DNA of 18,642 nt. Origin: Candidatus Moraniibacteriota bacterium (lineage in GTDB: Bacteria; Patescibacteriota; Minisyncoccia; Moranbacterales; GCA-2747515). Each line of letters begins with the position of its first letter. The first letter of the stretch is position 1. Where the stretch lies: positions 1-18,642 of the forward strand of contig JALXES010000057.1 of the NCBI GenBank assembly GCA_027069365.1, read 5' to 3'. The notes under the pieces are model-generated. The model made no database searches, was not told the DNA's origin, and saw only the letters and a list, made by a program, of their open reading frames with translations. This document shows, one piece after another, positions 14,322 through 18,642 of this stretch. The position numbers and the translations under genes are program-made.

Positions 14322-16112
14322 ATGAACACGGACCACATTAGAAATTTTTGCATTATCGCACATATTGATCACGGGAAGTCAACACTGGCGGACCGCTTTT
14401 TGGATGTGACGGGGACGGTAGAGAAGCGCAAGATGCAGGACCAACTCCTGGATACGATGGACTTGGAGCGCGAGCGCGGCATTACCATCAAGTTGCAGCC
14501 GGTGCGGATGAGGTACACGATTGATGGCGAAGAGTACATGCTCAATCTCATTGATACGCCGGGGCACGTGGACTTCCAGTACGAGGTGAGCCGCTCGCTG
14601 GCGGCGGTGGAGGGCGCAATCCTGCTGGTAGATGCCTCACAGGGCGTACAGGCGCAGACGCTCTCCAACCTCTACGCCGCACTGGAGCAGGACCTCACGA
14701 TTATTCCGGTGCTCAACAAAATTGACCTGCCCAACGCCGACCCGGAGAAGGTGGCAAAGGAAATCATGCATGTGCTGGGGTGCACGCGGGAGGAGATTCT
14801 GGCGGTCAGCGGCAAGACGGGCGCGGGTGTGCCGGAGCTCTTGGCAGAGGTCATCGCGCAGGTACCGCCACCGGCGGGTGTGGCGGACGCACCGGCGCGC
14901 GCGCTGGTGTTTGACAGTATCTACGACCCCTACAAGGGCGTGCTGGCGTACGTGCGCGTGGTGGACGGTACGCTTGTAGCGCACAAGGATTTGCGCATGA
15001 TGGCGACCCACGGGCGCAGTTCTATCGTAGAGCTTGGCGCGCTATCGCCACAGTACGTACCGCAAAAGACACTGACCGTCGGTGAAATCGGCTACATTGC
15101 CACCGGCTTTAAGAGTGTGGCGGAATGCCGCGTGGGTGACACGGTAACGATGCTGGAAGGTGCCGCTACGCAGCCGTTGGGCGGCTACAAAAAGGTGCAG
15201 CCCATGGTGTACGCCAGTTTCTATCCCGTGGATGGTGGCGATTACAATACAATGCGTGATGCGTTTGAAAAACTCGCACTCAATGATGCGGCGTTTGTCT
15301 TTGAGCCGGAGAGCAACAGCGCGCTGGGACGCGGTTTTCGGTGCGGCTTTCTGGGCCTGCTGCACCTGGAGATTATCCAAGCGCGCTTGGAGCGTGAGTT
15401 TGACATCGTGCCGACAATTACGGCGCCAAGCGTGGTCTACAAGGTTGCCAAGACCAACGGCGAGGAGCGTATGGTCTACGCGCCAACGGATCTGCCGGAT
15501 CCGACACACATCGCTGCGATTGCGGAGCCGTATGTAAAGCTTGAGGTGCTTACACCGAGCGCCTATCTGGGTGGTGTGATGGAGCTGTTGGGGCGCACGC
15601 GCGCAAGTTATCGCACAACGGACTATATTGACCAAGACCGCGTGCAGCTGATGTTTGACGCTCCGTTGGCGGACGTCATTGTGGACCTGCACGACCAACT
15701 CAAGAGCGTCTCCAGCGGCTATGCCTCCATGAATTACGAGGTGAATGCGTATCGTGAAAGTGACCTGGTCAAGATGGACATCTTGGTAGCAGGGGAGCGC
15801 GTGGAGGCGTTTAGTCGGATTGTGCCACGTGAACGTGCTGCAGCAGAAGGCAAGCGCGTTGTGGCCAAACTCAAGGAGGCACTGCCGCGACAGAATTTTG
15901 CCATCGCACTCCAGGCGGCGATTGGCGGCAAGATTATCGCACGTGAGACGATTAGCGCATTTCGCAAGGATGTGACGGCAAAGCTCTATGGTGGCGACGT
16001 GACGCGCAAAAACAAACTGCTGGAGAAACAGAAGAAGGGAAAGAAGCGCATGGCAAGCGTCGGTCGCGTGGAGATTCCCCCGCAAGCATTTCTCTCTGTG
16101 ATGAAACGGTAA
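14322..16112 (+). CDS. lepA: elongation factor 4 (back-translocating GTPase LepA)
   Basis: 596 residues, normal for EF4. ATG 14322 is chosen because the product then begins MNTDHIRNFCIIAHIDHGKS, as in the family; the frame stays open back to 14142, but that part is non-homologous. G motifs: G1 AHIDHGKST (13-21), G2 region ERGITIK (51-57), G3 DTPGH (78-82), G4 NKID (132-135), G5 VSGKTG. The EF4-specific C-terminal domain ends with KKRMASVGRVEIPPQAFL, complete. LepA acts on ribosomes, remobilising or helping maturation of stalled 30S/70S complexes. It is flanked by candidate promoters on both sides, so it is probably its own transcription unit. No oddities seen. Confidence 0.97.
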   Translation: MNTDHIRNFCIIAHIDHGKSTLADRFLDVTGTVEKRKMQDQLLDTMDLERERGITIKLQPVRMRYTIDGEEYMLNLIDTPGHVDFQYEVSRSLAAVEGAILLVDASQGVQAQTLSNLYAALEQDLTIIPVLNKIDLPNADPEKVAKEIMHVLGCTREEILAVSGKTGAGVPELLAEVIAQVPPPAGVADAPARALVFDSIYDPYKGVLAYVRVVDGTLVAHKDLRMMATHGRSSIVELGALSPQYVPQKTLTVGEIGYIATGFKSVAECRVGDTVTMLEGAATQPLGGYKKVQPMVYASFYPVDGGDYNTMRDAFEKLALNDAAFVFEPESNSALGRGFRCGFLGLLHLEIIQARLEREFDIVPTITAPSVVYKVAKTNGEERMVYAPTDLPDPTHIAAIAEPYVKLEVLTPSAYLGGVMELLGRTRASYRTTDYIDQDRVQLMFDAPLADVIVDLHDQLKSVSSGYASMNYEVNAYRESDLVKMDILVAGERVEAFSRIVPRERAAAEGKRVVAKLKEALPRQNFAIALQAAIGGKIIARETISAFRKDVTAKLYGGDVTRKNKLLEKQKKGKKRMASVGRVEIPPQAFLSVMKR

Positions 16113-16113
16113 G

Positions 16114-16124
16114 TGTGGTATACT
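16114..16124 (+). promoter_or_regulatory. extended -10 promoter for the small protein-ftsB-foldase operon
   Basis: TGTGGTATACT, with -10 TATACT at 16119-16124, immediately after the lepA stop. The GGAGGT at 16125-16130 would fall before or at the transcription start, so it is unlikely to serve as a ribosome-binding site. The predicted leader is about 18 bases. Confidence 0.6.
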
Positions 16125-16148
16125 GGAGGTGTACGTAACCAGACGAGT

Positions 16149-16253
16149 ATGAGACACAAAACAGTCGTTCGCGTTTTTTGGGTTGTCATGGCGACGCTCA
16201 TGGTCATCGCCATGATTGGGTTCACCATTGCGCCGGCACTGTATAGCTACTAG
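16149..16253 (+). CDS. 34-residue single-pass membrane protein
   Basis: The product is MRHKTVVRVF followed by a hydrophobic helix (about residues 9-31) and a short tail, APALYSY. The basic n-region predicts a cytoplasmic N-terminus, and the tail would be outside. The gene is preceded by a strong extended -10 and followed 25 bases later by the FtsB-like gene, in the same direction. The start context GAGTATG resembles neighbouring starts, and the length is just below usual annotation limits. A division- or envelope-associated micropeptide is possible from position alone; I know of no characterised homolog. Confidence 0.6.
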   Translation: MRHKTVVRVFWVVMATLMVIAMIGFTIAPALYSY

Positions 16254-16278
16254 AGCCGCACATTTCTAAGACAACACT

Positions 16279-16668
16279 ATGCGCAAGTCATTTATCGTTA
16301 TCGTTGGTATGGTGGTGTTGCTCAGTGTCGCCGGTCTCCTGGGGTTTTCGGGCGTAAAGGAGTACAAGCGGGTCAGTGCGATTGACCGCGAGATTGCACA
16401 GTTGCGTGCAGAAGTGGAGCGTCTTGAGCGCAAGAATGCCGATTTGCAGGATCGCATCTCCTATTTTTCATCGGATGCCTACCATGAGCGCCTCGCAAAA
16501 GACCGTCTCGGTTATCGGCGCAAAGACGAACAGGTGGTAATGATTGCACCGTCACAGAACAGTACGCAGGAGGAACGTATGTCGGATACGCAGGAAGACA
16601 CCTCTGTCCCTGTGCGCGTGCAGACGTGGTTTGAGCGATTGTTTGGCAGATCATCATACGCATATTAA
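16279..16668 (+). CDS. FtsB/DivIC-type septum formation initiator protein
   Basis: 129 residues: a short basic N-terminus, one transmembrane helix (about 5-22), a heptad-rich coiled coil (about 32-65, IDREIAQLRAEVERLERKN), then the family's C-terminal motif YHERLAKDRLGYRRKDEQVVMI (69-90 region), which corresponds to the ExxARExLGxxxxxE segment of FtsB/DivIC. An acidic tail of about 35 residues is extra. FtsB/DivIC links the FtsL/FtsQ complex in divisome assembly at the membrane. Neighbours: the 34-aa membrane protein 25 bases upstream and a foldase gene 20 bases downstream, probably one operon. FtsB versus DivIC cannot be decided from this sequence, hence no symbol. Confidence 0.85.
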   Translation: MRKSFIVIVGMVVLLSVAGLLGFSGVKEYKRVSAIDREIAQLRAEVERLERKNADLQDRISYFSSDAYHERLAKDRLGYRRKDEQVVMIAPSQNSTQEERMSDTQEDTSVPVRVQTWFERLFGRSSYAY

Positions 16669-16688
16669 GTAAGTGAACACATGCTCCT

Positions 16689-17786
16689 ATGAGTACAAAA
16701 AAATCAAGCATAAAACATCGTGGCGCTATCATCGGCAGTGTTGTAGCGGTTGTGCTGCTTGGCGCGCTCATCACAACGGCTGTTATGGTGTACAGCGGCG
16801 GAGGGTCCAACAGTGTGACGCGCATGGTTGAGCGCATCGTACCAATGCCGGCGGCAGTGGTGGGGTGGACGCACATTATCCCGGTATCTGATGTGCGGCG
16901 CAATGTGGAGGCAACGCGAAGCTTCTATGAAAATCAAGATTTTGCGAGTATCGGCGTGCGCGTGGACTTCACTACCGAAGATGGACAAAAGAAGCTCAAG
17001 CTCTGGGAGCAGACGCTACTGGACAAGTTGATTGAGGATGAGGTTGTTTACATTCTTGCAAAACGTGCCGGCATTGAGATTACCGATGCGCAAGTGCACG
17101 CGCGTGTCAAGCAGGAGCTGGACCGCTATGGTAAGGGTCGCATCGTGCAGAAGAATATTCGTCGGCTGTGGGGCTTTACACTAAGGGACTTTGAGGAGCG
17201 TGTTGTTAAGCCGCAGTTGTATCGTGAGGCGCTGGAGAAGTATGCGCAGAAGCAGTACAACACGCAACCGCTGCGGCAGAAAGCACTGGAGGCGCACACG
17301 GCGCTCAGTGATGGCATGGACTTCAGTGCCGCGGTGCAGAAGTACTCTGACAGTGCCGCGCTGGATGCGTCCGGCAATGCCGGGTGGTTTGCATACGATG
17401 ACCTCTTGCCGGAGATTGCCGAAGTTGCCATGCAGCTCAAGATTGGTGAGAGCAGCAATGTTATTGAGGCGGCAAATGGCTTTCACATTATCAAAGTAGA
17501 GGACCGTCGCAGCGGACCGAGCGGTGACCAGGTACTGCTACGGCACATCATCATCCTGAAACCAACCTTTGCAGAGTGGTTGGATGAGCAGATGAAGCGT
17601 TTCTCCGTGCGGGTGTTTCTGCCGGCGTATACCTGGGATGCTGAGACGCGCCATGTCATTCTCAAGGATCCGGAGCTGATAGAATACGCCAATCAGTTGA
17701 TTGAGGAGAACGTGGCAGACTATCGTGCGACAAGCAAAGCGCTGCAACAGGTTCAAGAATCACAAGACGATGCGGCACAGCAGTAG
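16689..17786 (+). CDS. membrane-anchored parvulin-type peptidyl-prolyl isomerase (SurA/PrsA-like)
   Basis: 365 residues with a basic N-terminus, an anchor helix (about 13-35), and a SurA-N-like helical chaperone region (about 65-190: LLDKLIEDEVVYILAKRAG, then ITDAQVHARVKQEL). A parvulin (PpiC) domain core covers about 196-273 (DFSAAVQKYSDSAA, GNAGWFAYDDLLPEIAEVAMQL, GFHIIKVEDR). The family usually opens the parvulin domain with a strand like ARHILV; that strand is missing in front, but a closely similar LLRHIIIL (283-290) appears after the domain. The protein should act outside the membrane, folding exported proteins. Such foldases would suit the nearby secreted fibre and GH-like proteins. 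The tail is Gln/Asp-rich. It is followed by a clear terminator, so it ends the operon. Confidence 0.85.
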   Translation: MSTKKSSIKHRGAIIGSVVAVVLLGALITTAVMVYSGGGSNSVTRMVERIVPMPAAVVGWTHIIPVSDVRRNVEATRSFYENQDFASIGVRVDFTTEDGQKKLKLWEQTLLDKLIEDEVVYILAKRAGIEITDAQVHARVKQELDRYGKGRIVQKNIRRLWGFTLRDFEERVVKPQLYREALEKYAQKQYNTQPLRQKALEAHTALSDGMDFSAAVQKYSDSAALDASGNAGWFAYDDLLPEIAEVAMQLKIGESSNVIEAANGFHIIKVEDRRSGPSGDQVLLRHIIILKPTFAEWLDEQMKRFSVRVFLPAYTWDAETRHVILKDPELIEYANQLIEENVADYRATSKALQQVQESQDDAAQQ

Positions 17787-17801
17787 TTATGCATGCAACA
17801 C

Positions 17802-17833
17802 AAAAAACAGGCCTCCGCAGGGTCTGTTTTTTT
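17802..17833 (+). terminator. intrinsic terminator after the foldase gene
   Basis: An A-run, then ACAGGCCT, a short loop and AGGGTCTGT, followed by T7. The 8-bp stem has two G-T wobbles and is extended by A-T pairing. It begins 16 bases after the stop codon and separates this operon from clpB. Confidence 0.88.
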
Positions 17834-17849
17834 GTGGATGTGTGGGCGA

Positions 17850-17876
17850 TTAGCACTCTCACTTGACGAGTGCTAA
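17850..17876 (+). promoter_or_regulatory. perfect CIRCE operator (HrcA-binding site)
   Basis: TTAGCACTC, nine bases, GAGTGCTAA: an exact match to the CIRCE consensus TTAGCACTC-N9-GAGTGCTAA. The -35 box TTGACG lies inside its spacer and right arm, so a bound HrcA repressor would block RNA polymerase. hrcA itself is not in the window. Confidence 0.97.
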
Positions 17877-17891
17877 TGTGCGGGCTATACT
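17863..17891 (+). promoter_or_regulatory. sigma-70-type promoter for clpB
   Basis: TTGACG (17863-17868), a 17-base spacer and TATACT (17886-17891): near-perfect consensus, overlapped by CIRCE. The predicted start near 17898 gives a 5' leader of about 120 bases. Confidence 0.92.
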
Positions 17892-17929
17892 GGAGACACA
17901 GAAGAGAGGGTGGCAAACGAAGGTGGCAC

Positions 17930-17965
17930 ATGAAGATGGATGGCGTTCTCTTCTCAATGAAGTAA
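17930..17965 (+). CDS. possible 11-residue leader ORF in the clpB 5' leader
   Basis: ATG to TAA coding [11 protein letters not shown], preceded by the purine-rich GAAGGTGG. It is one of few starts here with any Shine-Dalgarno-like sequence. It sits between the promoter and the leader hairpin. A chance ORF of this length is common, so confidence is low. Confidence 0.2.
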   Translation: MKMDGVLFSMK

Positions 17966-17975
17966 GACATATTTA

Positions 17976-17993
17976 CGTACGCTTCTGCGTACG
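17976..17993 (+). other. 7-bp hairpin with TTCT loop in the clpB leader
   Basis: CGTACGC-TTCT-GCGTACG, a perfect stem ending 24 bases before the clpB ATG. Upstream, GAAGAGA (17901-17907) can pair with TCTCTTC (17947-17953). It could affect translation or mRNA stability of this heat-shock gene. Confidence 0.55.
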
Positions 17994-18017
17994 CTAAGCA
18001 CACATAAAGACAATCAT

Positions 18018-18642
18018 ATGAATATCAATAAATTTACAACAAAAGCGCAGGAAGTGCTCCATGCCGCGCAGGAAGCGGCGCTTGCGCGCGGTCACCAGAG
18101 TGTTGGTGCGCTACACTTGCTCTTGGGGCTTCTGCGCCAGAGTGATGCTACAGTGGGTGCCGTGTTTGCGGCGCAGCACGTGGATGCCGGTGCGCTGGAT
18201 GACGCTGTTCAGAAGCGTTTGGCACAGGAGCCGACGACGTCTATCACGGACAGTTCGCAGATGGTCTTTAGTCGCGAGCTGGCACAGATTTTGGAGCGCG
18301 CAGAAAAGGAAATGCGGGACATGAAGGATGAATACGTTGCGACAGAGCACCTGCTTTTGGCGCTCTTGGCAGTGAACTCGCCGGCACAGACAATTCTGCA
18401 GGACGCCGGCGTGACGGTGGAGAGTGTGCGCACAACGCTTGCAAATGTGCGTAGTGGTAACGTGCAGAGTCAGGATGCCGAAGGCGCCGGAGGTGGTAAG
18501 AATCTGGAGAAGTATACGCAGAACATCACGCAGATGGTGCGCGAGGACAAGATTGATCCGATTATCGGGCGTGACGAGGAAATTCGCCGTGTGATGCAGG
18601 TGCTGTCACGTCGCACCAAGAACAATCCGGTACTTATTGGTG
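18018..18642 (+). CDS. clpB: ClpB-type AAA+ disaggregase, 3'-partial
   Basis: 208 residues are visible before the window ends, just short of the first Walker A motif (the sequence stops at [11 protein letters not shown]). The Clp N-domain with its two repeats covers about 1-145 ([45 protein letters not shown]). The linker and start of NBD1 follow ([34 protein letters not shown]). ClpB with DnaK extracts proteins from aggregates in the cytoplasm. ClpB is preferred over ClpC because the N-terminal MNINKFT and the LEKYTQNIT linker resemble ClpB; the middle coiled-coil domain that would prove it lies outside the window. Expression is controlled by the CIRCE/HrcA promoter upstream. The start has no Shine-Dalgarno (context CATATG). 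Confidence 0.88.
   Translation, partial: MNINKFTTKAQEVLHAAQEAALARGHQSVGALHLLLGLLRQSDATVGAVFAAQHVDAGALDDAVQKRLAQEPTTSITDSSQMVFSRELAQILERAEKEMRDMKDEYVATEHLLLALLAVNSPAQTILQDAGVTVESVRTTLANVRSGNVQSQDAEGAGGGKNLEKYTQNITQMVREDKIDPIIGRDEEIRRVMQVLSRRTKNNPVLIG

Noticed and set aside
15042..16157. 371-codon minus-strand frame opposite lepA
   Set aside because: lepA is unambiguous in full length; the antisense product is His/Arg-rich and shows no family features.

Overview
The window is compact, bacterial and mid-to-high in GC. It holds 16 confident protein genes plus one very small membrane-protein gene, almost no intergenic space and no rRNA, tRNA, transposase or CRISPR array. The gene content (S41 protease, stand-alone groES, priA-def-fmt, lepA, a short FtsB-like protein followed by a membrane-anchored parvulin, TasA/SipW-type secretion genes, CIRCE-controlled clpB), the lean proteins and the degenerate PriA fit the Patescibacteria/CPR. 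This placement is inferred from gene content alone, with no marker-gene tree behind it. Start codons have no clear Shine-Dalgarno sequence, and several promoters share an extended -10 of the form TGTGGTATACT.

Layout. 1-1308: the end of a carboxy-terminal processing protease, then groES with its own promoter, closed by a perfect 14-bp bidirectional terminator. 1320-5789 (minus strand): priA-def-fmt followed by a membrane-anchored tandem rhodanese protein that contains no cysteine. 5853-7215 (plus): thpR overlapping an unknown membrane-anchored protein gene. 7283-12023: the most distinctive segment. It holds two paralogous, N-terminally anchored, Ser/Thr/Ala/Gly-linker proteins whose core looks like a clan GH-A glycoside hydrolase barrel, flanking a UDP-glucuronate 4-epimerase-like gene. 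12086-14227: a TasA/camelysin-like protein, its SipW-type signal peptidase, and a third protein with a second TasA-like domain and three C-terminal membrane segments. 14322-16112: lepA. 16149-17786: a 34-aa membrane protein, an FtsB/DivIC-like protein and a parvulin-like foldase. 17802-18642: a terminator, a perfect CIRCE operator on a consensus sigma-70 promoter, a structured leader and the start of clpB.

Together: core protein maturation (Def, Fmt), translation (LepA), protein quality control (CtpA-like, GroES, parvulin, ClpB) and division genes surround an accessory cell-envelope block of about 7 kb. In that block, putative glycan-active surface proteins, a sugar-nucleotide epimerase and a fibre-forming secretion module lie on the same strand. 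The best candidate for something undescribed is the duplicated surface-anchored GH-A-like family with the epimerase between its copies. The degenerate PriA and the cysteine-free double rhodanese are further unusual points.
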